Shown one piece after another: positions 1 to 9,681 of a stretch of DNA of 64,000 bases (position 1 is the stretch's first letter; each line of letters starts with the position of its first letter). The position numbers were made by a program, and so were the translations under genes. The notes under the pieces were generated by a model. The model was not told the origin of the DNA, did not search any database, and was given only the letters and a program-made list of their open reading frames with translations. The stretch covers positions 23,620-87,619 of the forward strand of contig JAAZBB010000003.1 in NCBI GenBank assembly GCA_012514035.1. Reading direction: 5' to 3'. Source of the DNA: Lentisphaerota bacterium (GTDB taxonomy: Bacteria; Verrucomicrobiota; Kiritimatiellia; CAIQIC01; Lenti-01).

Positions 1-3000
1 CCAAATTCCGGTGCTGGATTTCATGGCGTTCGCCATTCGCGTCGATCAGCAGGAAATTCAGGGTGTCCTGTTCTACGAAGAGGTGAATCTCCCCTCCGGG
101 ATTGGGATCATCAAACTTGGCCAGGTATTGCAGGGGTTCGTTCGTGGTCCAAGCATCGGGTACAAACAAGACATCCAATGAACCTTCGGTGGACACCGGG
201 CCGGCCGGCGCGCGCGGATCCAGACCGGCCTGCCATGCGGCCAGGTTATCCATGCCGTCGCCATTGCTATCGCTCTGGGCGTCAAACAGGTCCTGCAACT
301 GCGCCGTTGTCAGGGCAGTTCCATAGAGACGAACATCGTCCAGACGTCCGCGCCAGGCGGAATCGGGGGTGTTGATATGCCCCCGGCCGATCAGGATTTC
401 CGGATTGCCGCCGGGGGCCCAAACGTTGGCCTTCTCGCTCCACAGGGAACCGTCGAGATACAGCCGGGTGGTGGTGCCATCATGACTCAATGCCACATGG
501 GTCCAGCGGCCTCGCCATCGCTGGGCCCACCAATTGGCCATGACTTCCTTGGAGGCATGGGTGGGATGGCCGACCATTCCAAGAATCCGGTTCTGCTCCC
601 GGTTCACTCGCAACATGAATCCCGGCCAATACGACTCGCCGTCCCAGTGAATATCCGAAAAGATGGTCGGATACAACGCCAAGGCATCGGGCTGATGCCA
701 CACCCAGGCACAGACCGTAAAGGCGGGACCGGTGATGCCGCCTTCGGCCGGATAAAGGAGTCGCACAAAACTCGTGTTTCCATCCAGCCACAAAGCCGTT
801 CCGTTCACCCCGTTGGTCAAACGCCCCCCCCAGGCGTTCCGCAGTTCCGGCTGGTACCCGGTGCCCGCCGAATTGACGAGGTTGGTCCCGGCCTCCTCGT
901 CAAATCGCAGCCAGCACTTCAGGTCCAGCTCGGCGCCCAGGCCGGAAAGCGGATTGTATCCATGGGCATCTTCCCACCCGTCCGGCAAACCGTCGGCGTC
1001 GGTATCCGCTGCCAGAGGATCTGTCCCCCGTTCCTCTTCCCGGCCGTCGTCCAGTCCGTCCGCATCCGTATCGGCCAGGCGCGGATGGGTGCCCAGGTGA
1101 TATTCCTGAAGGTTGGTCAGTTGGTCCAGATCCGGGTCGCCGTCCGGGCCGCCATCTCCATCGCCCAGGAGAGGATCCAGGCCGACGGTCAATTCCCACG
1201 GATCGGGCAGGCCGTCCGCATCCGTATCCGCTGCATTGGGGTTGGTTTCATGAGTCACGATCTCGATGTAATCGCTCAACCCATCCCCATCGCTGTCCGG
1301 GTCGAATGGATTCGTGCCGTGGATGAGGACTTCGAGGCCATCGTTGAGTCCGTCGCCGTCCGGGTCGGGATCCAGGGGCGGGGTGCCGTACTCCTGTTCC
1401 TGCAGATTCGTCAAGCCATCGTGGTCATCGTCGTCTTCACCGTTGGCCGTCAAGGCACACAACCCGTTTGCCAGTTCCCAGGCGTCCAGCAGGCCATCCG
1501 CATCCGTATCGGCCGCCAAGGGATTCGTGCCGTGCTGCTCAACCTCATCGCGATCGCTCAGTTCGTCGCCGTCGGAGTCGGGTTCCCGCGGATTGGTTTT
1601 CAATTCCCATTCCCGTCCGTTGACAAGACCGTCCTGGTCGGTATCGGCAACCCAGTCGTTGACCTCGGCCAGTCCGTCCGCATCCAAGGCGTCCCGGAAA
1701 ATGCGGACATCGTCGATCTTGCCCAGCCAGAAAGACTCCATGGAGTTGACATGGCCGCCGCCAATGCGCATTTCCAGCTGCGAGCAGGCATCGAATCCAT
1801 CGGCGACATAGGACGAAACGAGCCGGCCTTCCACGAACAGCCGGACGCGCGTGCCGTCGTGCGACATCGCCACGTCCACCCAACGGCCGAGGCATGTCCG
1901 GCTCCACTCCGGGGCGGCAACGGTCGCCGGGGACCGGTTGGTGGTTCCGGCGGTACCCACCAACTGATCCTGCGCCCGGAGATAGCGCAGGGAAAATCCC
2001 GGCCAGGAATTGGTGGAGTAATACTGTCCGTCGGAAACCACGGTGGGATAATCGGTGGTCACAGCCGGATCCTGCCAGACCACCGCCGTCACGGTAAACG
2101 GGGTTCCCGTCACCATCGGTTCGGCCAGCTGCCCGATGGCGACGTAATCATTACGCCCGTCGAAGAACAACGCCCCACCGCCGCGGCCGGCCACCCAATT
2201 GCTGGTGACCATGTAGCGCAGGACACCCGGCCAGTTGCTGGAAACCTGATTGGCAACCACGCCGCCTCCGCCTTCATCAAACGTCCAGCGCGCCACCAGT
2301 TCCCGGGATAACCCGCCGTCCGACAGCGGATCGAACTGGTTGGCCACTTCCCAGCCATCCGGCAGGCCGTCACTGTCCGTGTCCGCCTTCCAAGGATGAC
2401 TCCCCATCCGAAATTCCTCCTGATTGGTCAATCCATCTGCATCCGGATCTTCTTGCTCATCCGGCAGGAGCGGGTTCAGGCGGTTGGCCAGTTCCCAGGC
2501 GTCGGGCAGATTGTCATTGTCGGAATCCGCGGCATTCGGGTTCGTGCCATGAATCAGCAATTCGACATCATCAGTCAGACCATCCGCATCGGTGTCGGCG
2601 TTATCCGGATCACATCCGAACACATATTCCTGCAGATTGTTCAAGCCATCGCCATCGGGATCCTGATCGGCATCGGCAGACGACAGCGGATCCAGCAACC
2701 CGGAATGGCGCAGTTCATAGAGATCATCCAGCCCATCCGCGTCCGAATCGACCGGTTGGCTGAGAGGCCGGGACGCCACCTGATAAAACCGTTGGCTGAC
2801 CGCCGTCACGGCCTTGGTGTCGCGCCATACCAGGGTTCCTTCGACCCCCAGCACCATGCCGGTCAAGCCCCAGGAGGAATCGGCCAGGGAATCCGTAACG
2901 CGAACCAGATAGTATTCCGACGTGACCGAGGGAAACACGAGACTGAAATTGAAATTGCTTTCCGTCTGGCTCGAAAGCCACAGATTCCCGACATCCGAAG

Positions 3001-3106
3001 AGGGCCCGGAGGCCGCCATGCCCAACCAGATCGCCATGCCCCAGCTGGTTGCGCGCCTGACGACGGTCAGCCTCTTGGCGTTCCTGGTTTTTTTGCACCT
3101 CGCCAT
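1..3106 (-). CDS. Giant secreted LamG / thrombospondin type 3 repeat protein (3' end beyond the window)
   Basis: The frame stays open from the ATG at 3106 to the left edge, so 1035 codons are visible and the C-terminus is missing. An in-frame TAA lies directly before this ATG, which fixes the earliest start. A basic N-terminus (RCKKTRNAKR) and a short hydrophobic stretch ending near residue 32 look like a signal peptide. Calcium-binding TSP3 repeats of the form DTDADGLPDGWE fill about residues 110-265 and 475-725. Two LamG/concanavalin-like domains (about 270-465 and 727-925) each end in a DDVR(I/L) strand and are followed by more TSP3-like sequence. Such proteins are usually secreted or surface adhesins, often carbohydrate-binding; the ligand is unknown. 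The repeated DNA here is coding. A near-consensus promoter lies about 130 bp upstream. Confidence 0.85.
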   Translation of the reverse strand, partial: MARCKKTRNAKRLTVVRRATSWGMAIWLGMAASGPSSDVGNLWLSSQTESNFNFSLVFPSVTSEYYLVRVTDSLADSSWGLTGMVLGVEGTLVWRDTKAVTAVSQRFYQVASRPLSQPVDSDADGLDDLYELRHSGLLDPLSSADADQDPDGDGLNNLQEYVFGCDPDNADTDADGLTDDVELLIHGTNPNAADSDNDNLPDAWELANRLNPLLPDEQEDPDADGLTNQEEFRMGSHPWKADTDSDGLPDGWEVANQFDPLSDGGLSRELVARWTFDEGGGGVVANQVSSNWPGVLRYMVTSNWVAGRGGGALFFDGRNDYVAIGQLAEPMVTGTPFTVTAVVWQDPAVTTDYPTVVSDGQYYSTNSWPGFSLRYLRAQDQLVGTAGTTNRSPATVAAPEWSRTCLGRWVDVAMSHDGTRVRLFVEGRLVSSYVADGFDACSQLEMRIGGGHVNSMESFWLGKIDDVRIFRDALDADGLAEVNDWVADTDQDGLVNGREWELKTNPREPDSDGDELSDRDEVEQHGTNPLAADTDADGLLDAWELANGLCALTANGEDDDDHDGLTNLQEQEYGTPPLDPDPDGDGLNDGLEVLIHGTNPFDPDSDGDGLSDYIEIVTHETNPNAADTDADGLPDPWELTVGLDPLLGDGDGGPDGDPDLDQLTNLQEYHLGTHPRLADTDADGLDDGREEERGTDPLAADTDADGLPDGWEDAHGYNPLSGLGAELDLKCWLRFDEEAGTNLVNSAGTGYQPELRNAWGGRLTNGVNGTALWLDGNTSFVRLLYPAEGGITGPAFTVCAWVWHQPDALALYPTIFSDIHWDGESYWPGFMLRVNREQNRILGMVGHPTHASKEVMANWWAQRWRGRWTHVALSHDGTTTRLYLDGSLWSEKANVWAPGGNPEILIGRGHINTPDSAWRGRLDDVRLYGTALTTAQLQDLFDAQSDSNGDGMDNLAAWQAGLDPRAPAGPVSTEGSLDVLFVPDAWTTNEPLQYLAKFDDPNPGGEIHLFVEQDTLNFLLIDANGERHEIQHRNL

Positions 3107-3487
3107 TTACAGACTCATTTCCGAAACGGGATGATTCCGTGGAAGCAACCACAATTCCATGAAATCCGAAAATGCTTCGGTGGGATCTCCTGCCGCCAAA
3201 TGCGGAAACAAAAACATTATATATTCCTAACTGTTTTTTAATATATCGGCATATTACGGCCTTGTCAATGGCAATATTCATTTGTTTTCCCTTTCCGGTT
3301 TATCGGGGGCAATTGGATGTGAGAATATTTATAATATGTTATTTCACAATATATTACATCATAGATCATGGATTCGAATGCGTGCGAATTCCGGCGAAAA
3401 AAGCATTGGATTCGAAGAAATAGAATCGAAATAGAAGAAATGACAGGAGTCTGATCCGGAATCCCTGCCCGCCTGAATCAACGGGTG
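3107..3487. other. AT-rich intergenic island with the promoter of the LamG/TSP3 gene
   Basis: This 381-bp stretch separates the divergently placed 5' end of the LamG/TSP3 gene from the 3' end of rsmE. It is far richer in A+T than its surroundings, especially 3210-3430. Apart from the promoter listed separately I see no gene, RNA or terminator. The short open frames here have no recognisable product. Confidence 0.6.
3240..3268 (-). promoter_or_regulatory. Near-consensus sigma-70-type promoter of the LamG/TSP3 gene
   Basis: On the minus strand, TTGACA (3268-3263) is followed by a 17-bp spacer and TATATT (3245-3240). This is a perfect -35 box and a five-of-six -10 box. The predicted transcript would start near 3233 and carry a leader of about 127 nt before the ATG at 3106. 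Confidence 0.7.
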
Positions 3488-4219
3488 TCAACCCAGTGCG
3501 ATATGCAGGAATCCGAGCAACACAGAGCAAGCGGTATCAGTCCGCAAGGTGCGTGGCCCCCATGAAACGGGAGTGAAGCCATGCGCGGCCAGCAATTCCA
3601 GTTCAGACGGGATCCAGCCGCCCTCGGGACCCACCGCCAGGAGAACCCGGCCGGCGGCCGGCAGCCCGGACAGCCAGTCGATAGGAAAAAACCTGGGGCC
3701 CGGCTGGGCGACGAGACGGGCGGCATAGGACTCCAGGCCAGCCAACTCGTCCTCGATGAGCTTCTTGAACCGCCGATGCACGCTGACCTGCGGCAAGCGC
3801 GTATCTTGCGCCTGCTGCAATCCCTCCATCAATCCCGCCCGGATCTGCGCCGGTTCCAGAACATGCGAATCAAAATAGCACCGTTCCGTCTTCCAGGCAT
3901 TGGAGATGAAAATCCTGCCCACCCCCAGCGAAGCCAGCACCGGCCACAGGCGATTCATCACCTTGGGACGCGGCAGCGCCAGCAGCAGATCCACGCGCGG
4001 AAGGGACGGAATTCCGCCGTTCAACTCGCATTGCAAACGGATTTCCTGCCCGTCCGCGATCACCGCGGCTGTTCCCTTCGGACCGTCGATCACGCCAACG
4101 CGGATGGCTTGGCCCGGTGCCGCCTTGAGCACCTCCCGCACGTGCCGCGCGCGGGCGCCGGATAGGCGTGCGGTGCCATCGGCCTGGATTTCGTCCGGCT
4201 CCAACAAAATCAGGTTCAT
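3488..4219 (-). CDS. rsmE: 16S rRNA (uracil(1498)-N(3))-methyltransferase RsmE
   Basis: The 243-residue product has the layout of RsmE, a SPOUT-class SAM-dependent enzyme that methylates N3 of U1498 in 16S rRNA. The N-terminal part (HVREVLKAAPGQAIRVG) matches the PUA-like RNA-binding domain. The C-terminal knot carries LAVGPEGG and LRTDTA, the cofactor-binding loops of the family. I chose the ATG at 4219 (MNLILLEPDEI); a longer version from a TTG at 4246 adds nine residues unlike the family. No clear Shine-Dalgarno is visible, and a small hairpin repeat (4233-4253) lies just upstream. Confidence 0.93.
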   Translation of the reverse strand: MNLILLEPDEIQADGTARLSGARARHVREVLKAAPGQAIRVGVIDGPKGTAAVIADGQEIRLQCELNGGIPSLPRVDLLLALPRPKVMNRLWPVLASLGVGRIFISNAWKTERCYFDSHVLEPAQIRAGLMEGLQQAQDTRLPQVSVHRRFKKLIEDELAGLESYAARLVAQPGPRFFPIDWLSGLPAAGRVLLAVGPEGGWIPSELELLAAHGFTPVSWGPRTLRTDTACSVLLGFLHIALG

Positions 4220-4232
4220 TTCGGAACAGCCC

Positions 4233-4253
4233 GGACGGCGCGGCAAGCCGTCC
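4233..4253. repeat. Short intergenic hairpin repeat upstream of rsmE
   Basis: GGACGGC (4233-4239) pairs perfectly with GCCGTCC (4247-4253) around a 7-nt loop, with CTACC following. It lies 14 bp before the rsmE start. It resembles other short GC-rich hairpins in this window, but identity to a dispersed family cannot be shown from one copy. Confidence 0.4.
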
Positions 4254-4302
4254 CTACCTTTTCCGATCCCCTCATCTCCTCAGCGATCTCTGCGGCAAAG
4301 TG

Positions 4303-4935
4303 CTACCCCATCTGGACGTCGTGCCGGGCTTCAAACGCGGCGATTTCCGCCTCACGCGTCAGGGTGAGGCCGATGGCATCCAGGCCGCTGAGCAGTTTAT
4401 CCTTCACGTCGGGCGTGATATCGAACCGAAACACACGCTCCTCGGCGGCGTGGACCGTCACCGCCTGCGCGGACAAATCCACCGTGGCCTCGAGGCGGCC
4501 TCCCCGGGCGGCATCGAAGATCCACTGCACCTCGTCAGTCGACAGTTCGATCACCAGCAGCCCGTTGCCGTAAGCGTTGTTCCGGAAAATGTCGGCGAAG
4601 CCGGGAATGCGCTTCCCCTCGTCCCCGCGCCAGGGAGCGATCACCGCCTTGAACCCGTACTGCCGGACGGCCCAGACGGCGTGCTCGCGGCTGGAACCGC
4701 AGCCAAAGTTGTTGCCCGTGACCAGGATCGAGGCGCCCGCGCGCCGCGGATCGTTCAATTCGAACGCCGGATCGGGCAACCCGTCTTTCCGGTAGCGCCA
4801 GTCGAAGAACAGGGCCGGCCCGAATCCGGTTCGCTCGATGGATTTCAGGAATTGCTTGGGAATGATCTGGTCGGTATCGACATTGGCGCGCTCCAGCGTC
4901 GCCACCACGCCCCGGAATGTCTTGAACGCTTCCAT
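4303..4935 (-). CDS. leuD: 3-isopropylmalate dehydratase small subunit
   Basis: LeuD pairs with LeuC to isomerise 2-isopropylmalate to 3-isopropylmalate in leucine synthesis. The 210-residue product has the family hallmarks: an N-terminal ANVDTDQIIPKQFLK segment, GNNFGCGSSREHA and APWRGDEGKRIPGFADIFRNN. The ATG at 4935 is supported by GGAGG eight bases upstream, inside the end of leuC. Only one base separates the leuC stop from this start, so the two are almost certainly translated together. Confidence 0.96.
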   Translation of the reverse strand: MEAFKTFRGVVATLERANVDTDQIIPKQFLKSIERTGFGPALFFDWRYRKDGLPDPAFELNDPRRAGASILVTGNNFGCGSSREHAVWAVRQYGFKAVIAPWRGDEGKRIPGFADIFRNNAYGNGLLVIELSTDEVQWIFDAARGGRLEATVDLSAQAVTVHAAEERVFRFDITPDVKDKLLSGLDAIGLTLTREAEIAAFEARHDVQMG

Positions 4936-4936
4936 C

Positions 4937-6349
4937 TCAGTTGCCTCCTGCCAGGAACCGGCGCACATCCACGAAACGACCGGCTACCGCTGCGGCGGCC
5001 GCCATGACCGGGCTGACCAGGTGGGTGCGGCCGCCCTGTCCCTGTCGCCCTTCGAAATTGCGATTGGATGTCGACGCCGCCCGCTGCCCCGGCTGGAGCC
5101 GGTCCGGATTCATGGCCAGGCACATGCTGCAGCCCGGACTGCGCCATTCGGCCCCGGCCGCCAGGAACACCTTGTCCAGCCCCTCGGCCTCGGCCTGGGC
5201 CTTGACCCGAGCCGAGCCCGGCACCACCAGCGTCTGCACGTTTGGGGCGATCTTGCGGCCTTTGAGCACGCCGGCCGCCTCGCGCAGGTCTTCGATTCGC
5301 CCGTTGGTACAGCTGCCGATGAACACGACATCCACCGGAATCGAGGTCATCGGCGTGCCCGGCTTCAGGTCCATGTAGGCCAGCGCCTTTTCCACATCGC
5401 CCGGCTGCACTGTCGGCACGTCGTGCGGGCCGGGCACAACGCCATCGATGTCCACCACCATGCCCGGGCTGGTGCCCCAGGAGATCTGAGGCGCAAGCCG
5501 GGAGGTGTTGATCGTGACTTCGCGGTCAAAAGCCGCTCCGTCGTCGCTGGGCAGGGTTTTCCAGAACGCGATGGATTTCTCCAGGGCAGCCCCGCGGGGG
5601 GCATAGGGCTTCTCGCCTCTGGCAATGTATTCAAAGGTTGTGTCATCGGGCCCGATCAGTCCCGCGCGCGCACCCGCCTCGATGGACATGTTGCAGATGG
5701 TCATGCGCCCGGACATGGGCAGGGCGCGGATGGCTTCGCCGGCATATTCCAAGACGCTGCCGGTGCCTCCGGCGGTGCCGATCTCGCGGATCAGGCGCAG
5801 GATGAAGTCCTTGGCTGTGACTCCGGGACCCGGCCGGCCGGTGAAAGTCGCGCGCATCGCGCGGCTTTTGCGTTGCCACAGGGTTTGCGTGGCCAGCACG
5901 TGCTCAACCTCGCTGGTGCCGATGCCGAACGCCAGGGCGCCGAACGCGCCATGGGTCGCGGTATGCGAATCGCCGCATACGATGGTCAGCCCCGGCAGGG
6001 TGAGCCCCAGTTCCGGCGCCATGATGTGCACAACGCCGGTGGAAGGATCGCCGATGCCGAACAGGGCCAGGCCGAACTCTGCGCAGTTTTTCTGCAGCGC
6101 TTCGATCTGGGCCTTGGCGATCCGGTCCATGATGTTGTGCGGATCCACGGTCGGCACATTGTGATCGATGGTCGCCACGTTCAGCTCCGGCCGGCGCACT
6201 TTACGCCCGGCCAGCCGGAGGCCTTCGAACGCCTGGGGGCTGGTCACCTCGTGCACCAGTTGGCGATCCACATAGAGCAGGGTGGCGCCACTGGCTTCTT
6301 CCCGGACCACGTGCCGGGCCCACACTTTGTCATACAGGGTTGTCTTCAT
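4937..6349 (-). CDS. leuC: 3-isopropylmalate dehydratase large subunit
   Basis: LeuC is the aconitase-like catalytic subunit carrying a [4Fe-4S] cluster. The 470-residue protein is of normal length and begins with the typical KTLYDKVW-type start. [19 protein letters not shown] and the cluster cysteines in IGSCTNGR and SPGCSMC are all present. It is first in a two-gene leuCD operon and is divergent from rpsB. A promoter-like -10 box lies only 11 bases before the ATG, so the messenger may have almost no leader. Confidence 0.97.
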   Translation of the reverse strand: MKTTLYDKVWARHVVREEASGATLLYVDRQLVHEVTSPQAFEGLRLAGRKVRRPELNVATIDHNVPTVDPHNIMDRIAKAQIEALQKNCAEFGLALFGIGDPSTGVVHIMAPELGLTLPGLTIVCGDSHTATHGAFGALAFGIGTSEVEHVLATQTLWQRKSRAMRATFTGRPGPGVTAKDFILRLIREIGTAGGTGSVLEYAGEAIRALPMSGRMTICNMSIEAGARAGLIGPDDTTFEYIARGEKPYAPRGAALEKSIAFWKTLPSDDGAAFDREVTINTSRLAPQISWGTSPGMVVDIDGVVPGPHDVPTVQPGDVEKALAYMDLKPGTPMTSIPVDVVFIGSCTNGRIEDLREAAGVLKGRKIAPNVQTLVVPGSARVKAQAEAEGLDKVFLAAGAEWRSPGCSMCLAMNPDRLQPGQRAASTSNRNFEGRQGQGGRTHLVSPVMAAAAAVAGRFVDVRRFLAGGN

Positions 6350-6360
6350 GTTCGCCCCGG

Positions 6361-6390
6361 ACTATACGGGCCGGGCCCCGTGCCGCGCAA
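6361..6390 (-). promoter_or_regulatory. Putative leuCD promoter with a very short leader
   Basis: On the minus strand TTGCGC (6390-6385), an 18-bp spacer and TATAGT (6366-6361) precede leuC. The -10 box ends 11 bases before the ATG, so initiation about seven bases downstream would leave a leader of about five bases. Confidence 0.5.
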
Positions 6391-6431
6391 GCCCCGGTCG
6401 CCTCCTTATGCAAAAAACCGCTAAAATGCCC

Positions 6432-6460
6432 TTGCATTCCCGCGGGAAGCCCCGTAGATT
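6432..6460 (+). promoter_or_regulatory. Putative rpsB-tsf promoter
   Basis: TTGCAT (6432-6437), a 17-bp spacer and TAGATT (6455-6460) match sigma-70-type boxes moderately well. The predicted leader before rpsB is about 120 nt, long enough to hold a control structure, although none is obvious. The same TTGCAT -35 box precedes argG. Confidence 0.4.
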
Positions 6461-6587
6461 GCGCGGCGAGTTTTGCGTGTGCAAAACCGGAAGCGAAGTT
6501 CTCCGGCGGTCCTCCGCCGGGGGCAAAAGCGGATTTTCCGGCCGAGAGCAAAGAAGGCTGGAACATGCCACAAGAGAGGAACCCATC

Positions 6588-7553
6588 ATGGTCACCATGA
6601 CGACCGCCAACGTCCGCCAGGACGTGAGCATCCAGGATCTGCTGGAAGCAGGCCTGCACTTCGGACACCGCACCAAGCGTTGGAATCCCAAGATGCGCAA
6701 GTATCTGTTCGGGCAGCGCAACGGCATCTACATCATCGACCTCGAACAGACCCTCGAAGGCCTGCAGCAGGCGCGCCAGTTCATTTACGATACGGTCGCG
6801 CGCGGCCGCCAGATTCTGTTCGTGGGCACGAAAAAGCAGGCGCAGGAGTCGCTCCGGGCCATTGCCACCCAGCACAAGCAGCCGTATGTCGTCAACCGCT
6901 GGCTTGGCGGCACGCTCACCAACAACGAAACGATCCGCAAGTCCATCGCCCGCATGCGCGAGATCGAGCAAATGGAGAAGGACGGCAGCATCAATGCCTT
7001 GCCCAAGAAGGAAGTCGCCCGGCTCCGGCACGAGCTGGTCAAGCTGCAGTACAACCTCAGCGGCATCGCCGACATGGCCGGCAATCCCGGCGCCCTCTTC
7101 GTGGTGGACATCAATTGCGAAGCGATCGCGGTGGCCGAAGCCAACCGGCTGAACATCCCGGTCATCGCCCTGGTGGATGCCAACGTGGATCCCGATCCCG
7201 TCGACTATCCCATTCCGGCCAACGACGACGCCATCCGCGGCATCAAGCTGATTGCCGAACTGGTGGGCCTTACCATCCAGCAGGCGCAGGTGGAATATTC
7301 CAAGGTCGCCGCGGAGGAAGCCCGCAAGCGCGCGGCGGAAGAGGCGGCCGCCGCGGCCCGGGCCAAGGTCGAGAAAGAAGCCCGCGAGAAGGAAAAGGCC
7401 GAAAAGGCGGCGGAAGCTGCCCGGCTCAAGGCCGAACGGGAAGCCGCCGCCAAGGCCGCCAAGGCCGAAGCGGAAGCTGCCGCCAAGGCCGCGCCCGTAA
7501 CGGAAGCCGCTCCGGCGGCCGCCCCGGACGCGGAACCGCCCCCGGCGGAATGA
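6588..7553 (+). CDS. rpsB: 30S ribosomal protein S2 with a long Ala/Lys/Glu-rich C-terminal tail
   Basis: S2 is needed for assembly of the 30S head and for mRNA binding. The core matches S2 throughout: [19 protein letters not shown] near the start, then [10 protein letters not shown] and [19 protein letters not shown]. The start is the ATG at 6588, seven bases after AGAGAGGA. The protein has 321 residues, whereas most S2 proteins have about 230-270. The extra 80 or so residues form a highly charged helix of Ala, Lys, Glu and Arg that ends in an Ala/Pro-rich stretch. It is followed by tsf, as in many bacteria. Confidence 0.96.
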   Translation: MVTMTTANVRQDVSIQDLLEAGLHFGHRTKRWNPKMRKYLFGQRNGIYIIDLEQTLEGLQQARQFIYDTVARGRQILFVGTKKQAQESLRAIATQHKQPYVVNRWLGGTLTNNETIRKSIARMREIEQMEKDGSINALPKKEVARLRHELVKLQYNLSGIADMAGNPGALFVVDINCEAIAVAEANRLNIPVIALVDANVDPDPVDYPIPANDDAIRGIKLIAELVGLTIQQAQVEYSKVAAEEARKRAAEEAAAAARAKVEKEAREKEKAEKAAEAARLKAEREAAAKAAKAEAEAAAKAAPVTEAAPAAAPDAEPPPAE

Positions 7554-7626
7554 GTCAACCCATCCACCCGGGGGCGCCCCGCGCCCCCCTGTTTACCCGA
7601 TTGCACAACAAATAAGGATACTACCC

Positions 7627-8466
7627 ATGGCAGAAATCACCGCCTCAATGGTCAAGGAACTACGTGAAGAAACCGGCGTCGGCATGATGGAGTGCAAAAA
7701 AGCGCTCGTTGAAGCCAACGGCGACAAAGCCGCCGCCATCAAAATCCTGCGCGAATCCGGCATGGCCATCGCCGCCAAGAAAGCCTCCCGCACCGCCAAA
7801 CAAGGCATCATCGCCGCGCAGATCGCCGCCGACGCCCAGTCCGGCGTCCTGGTCGAAGTCAACTGCGAAACAGACTTCGTCGCCAAAAACGAAAACTTCA
7901 AGGCGTTTGTCGCCGAGCTGCTCCGGGACGCCGCCGGGGCGGCGGACAACCAGCTGGGCGAAATCGCCAAGGCCAAAGTCGATGCCAAGATCGCCGAAAT
8001 CGGCGAAAACATCATCGCCCGCCGCAACGTCCGCTATCAGGTGCAAGGTCTGGGCGCCATTGCCGGCTACGTCCACCTGGGCGGCAAGCTGGGCGTCATG
8101 GTCGAGATCGGCTGCCAGAAACCCGCATCCCTCCAGAATCCGGCTGTCCAGGCGATGCTGGCGGATCTGACGCTGCACATCACGGCCGTCAACCCCGTCT
8201 GCATCACCCGCGACCAGGTGCCGGCGGAGACCGTCCAGGCCGAAAAGGACATCTACGCCAAGCAGGTTGCAGGCAAGCCCGCCAACATCATCGACAAGAT
8301 CGTGGCCGGCAAGCTGGAGAAGTACTACGGCCAGATCTGCCTGCTGGAACAGGCGTTCGTGAAGGACCAGGACAAGACCGTGGGCGCCGTTCTCGCCGAG
8401 ACGGGCAAGGCGGCCGGCGACGAATTCACCATTCGCCGCTTCGTCCGCTGGCAACTGGGCGCCTGA
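7627..8466 (+). CDS. tsf: Translation elongation factor Ts
   Basis: EF-Ts exchanges GDP for GTP on EF-Tu. The 279-residue protein has the N-terminal UBA-like segment (VKELREETGVGMMECKKAL) and the TDFVAKN motif that contacts EF-Tu. Length is normal. AAGGA lies nine bases before the ATG. The gene follows rpsB by 73 bp and ends just before a strong terminator at 8484, so rpsB-tsf forms one unit. Confidence 0.97.
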   Translation: MAEITASMVKELREETGVGMMECKKALVEANGDKAAAIKILRESGMAIAAKKASRTAKQGIIAAQIAADAQSGVLVEVNCETDFVAKNENFKAFVAELLRDAAGAADNQLGEIAKAKVDAKIAEIGENIIARRNVRYQVQGLGAIAGYVHLGGKLGVMVEIGCQKPASLQNPAVQAMLADLTLHITAVNPVCITRDQVPAETVQAEKDIYAKQVAGKPANIIDKIVAGKLEKYYGQICLLEQAFVKDQDKTVGAVLAETGKAAGDEFTIRRFVRWQLGA

Positions 8467-8483
8467 TCCCCCCTGACGGAAAC

Positions 8484-8514
8484 AGGCGGCGGACCAACCC
8501 GGTCCGCCGCCTTT
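8484..8514 (+). terminator. Intrinsic terminator of rpsB-tsf
   Basis: A perfect 11-bp stem (GGCGGCGGACC, 8485-8495, with 8501-8511), extended by an A-T pair, closes a 5-nt loop and is followed by TTT. It lies 17 bp after the tsf stop. The short T-run makes it a moderate rather than textbook case. Confidence 0.75.
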
Positions 8515-8560
8515 AACTCTGGCCCCGATTCCTTCCGCCCGGCTCCGGGCGGCGGAGAAC

Positions 8561-9496
8561 CTAACGGTTCACCACGGCGTTGCCAATGCCGCGATCGTCC
8601 AGATCGATCAGTTGCCGCGCGGCCAGTTCGGCGGCCTTGCAGTTTGCTTCGCGGGTGCTGGCCCCCAGGTGCGGCACCATGATGTCGGCGATGTCCGCCA
8701 CGCTCTTGGGCCCTTCTTCGTCCTTGGGATAGACATCGTTGAGGAAGCGGATCTTCTTTTCGGCCTTGAGGGCGCGCAGATCGTCTTCGTTCACGATGCC
8801 GGCGCGGGCGCAGTTGATCAGCACAGCGCCCGGTTTCATCCGGCCGAGCAGGTCCCGGTTGACCATGCCCTTGGTCTCCGCGTTCTCCGGCAAATGCAAG
8901 GTCACGTAGTCCGACCGGGCGAACAGATCGGTCAACGCCGCCAGTTCCACGCCCAGGGCCTGCGCCTGTTCGGGCTTGACGTTCGGATCGTAGCCCAGCA
9001 GTTTCGGCTCGAAGCCAGACAACCGCTTGGCCACCAGCCGGCCGATGTAGCCCAGGCCCACGATGCCGATCGTCTTGCCGGTGATTTCAGTGCCCATGAA
9101 GGTGGTCTTCTCCCACTTGCCGGCGCGGCAGGAAGGGTCGGCGGCAATCAGATGGCGCGCGTCGGCCAGCATCAGGGCAATGACCTCCTCGGCCACGCCG
9201 TTGGAGTTGGCGCCGGGGGTGTTCATCACGTCCACGCCCTTCGCCCGGGCGTGCTGGATGTCGATTGTGTTGTAGCCGGCTCCGGCGCGAATGATCACCT
9301 TGAGCGCGGGCGCCGCGTCGATGATTTCCGCCGTGATTTTCTCGCTCCGCACGATGAGGGCGTGCAGATCGGCATTCTCGCGCGCGAACTGGAGAATGTC
9401 GCACTTGGGAATCTGCACCACCGTGTAGCCGCCATGAGCCTCCAGGATGTCCTTGGCCACGGAATCCAACGCCGTCGGAATCAATACCTTTTTCAT
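8561..9496 (-). CDS. serA: D-3-phosphoglycerate dehydrogenase-like 2-hydroxyacid dehydrogenase (short form)
   Basis: This 311-residue enzyme belongs to the D-isomer 2-hydroxyacid dehydrogenases. The NAD site is GIVGLGYIG. The catalytic Arg lies in [14 protein letters not shown], and the catalytic His in VPHLGAST. The best match by feel is phosphoglycerate dehydrogenase, the first step of serine synthesis, but it lacks the C-terminal ACT domain of feedback-controlled SerA. Other 2-hydroxyacids remain possible substrates. The ATG at 9496 follows AAGGGAAAACG. It is divergent from argG. Confidence 0.75.
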   Translation of the reverse strand: MKKVLIPTALDSVAKDILEAHGGYTVVQIPKCDILQFARENADLHALIVRSEKITAEIIDAAPALKVIIRAGAGYNTIDIQHARAKGVDVMNTPGANSNGVAEEVIALMLADARHLIAADPSCRAGKWEKTTFMGTEITGKTIGIVGLGYIGRLVAKRLSGFEPKLLGYDPNVKPEQAQALGVELAALTDLFARSDYVTLHLPENAETKGMVNRDLLGRMKPGAVLINCARAGIVNEDDLRALKAEKKIRFLNDVYPKDEEGPKSVADIADIMVPHLGASTREANCKAAELAARQLIDLDDRGIGNAVVNR

Positions 9497-9598
9497 CGTT
9501 TTCCCTTTCGTCGTGTCAAAACCGGTATGGAATGCAGGCACTGTATCCCGCCCGGCGGACGCGCGCAAGCCCTTCCCCGCCTGCCGCCTTCCCGCCGC

Positions 9599-9626
9599 TT
9601 GCATTCCGGCCGAAACCTCTTATTAT
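9599..9626 (+). promoter_or_regulatory. Putative argG promoter
   Basis: TTGCAT (9599-9604), a 16-bp spacer and TATTAT (9621-9626) lie about 55 bp before the argG ATG. It is located inside the divergent spacer between argG and serA. Confidence 0.45.
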
Positions 9627-9681
9627 CCCGGTTTGCGCCTTGTGGGACGCACCCGCGGCGCATCAAGACAAGGATCTGCTG

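Noticed and set aside
377..2311. Long plus-strand open frame over the LamG/TSP3 gene
   Set aside because: It is antisense to a well-formed repeat protein, and its Ile/Arg/Val-rich repeats are the mirror of the TSP3 codons.
1000..2720. Tandem DNA repeats of the GCATCCGTATC type
   Set aside because: They encode the TSP3 repeats in frame on the minus strand, so they are coding rather than an independent repeat or CRISPR array.
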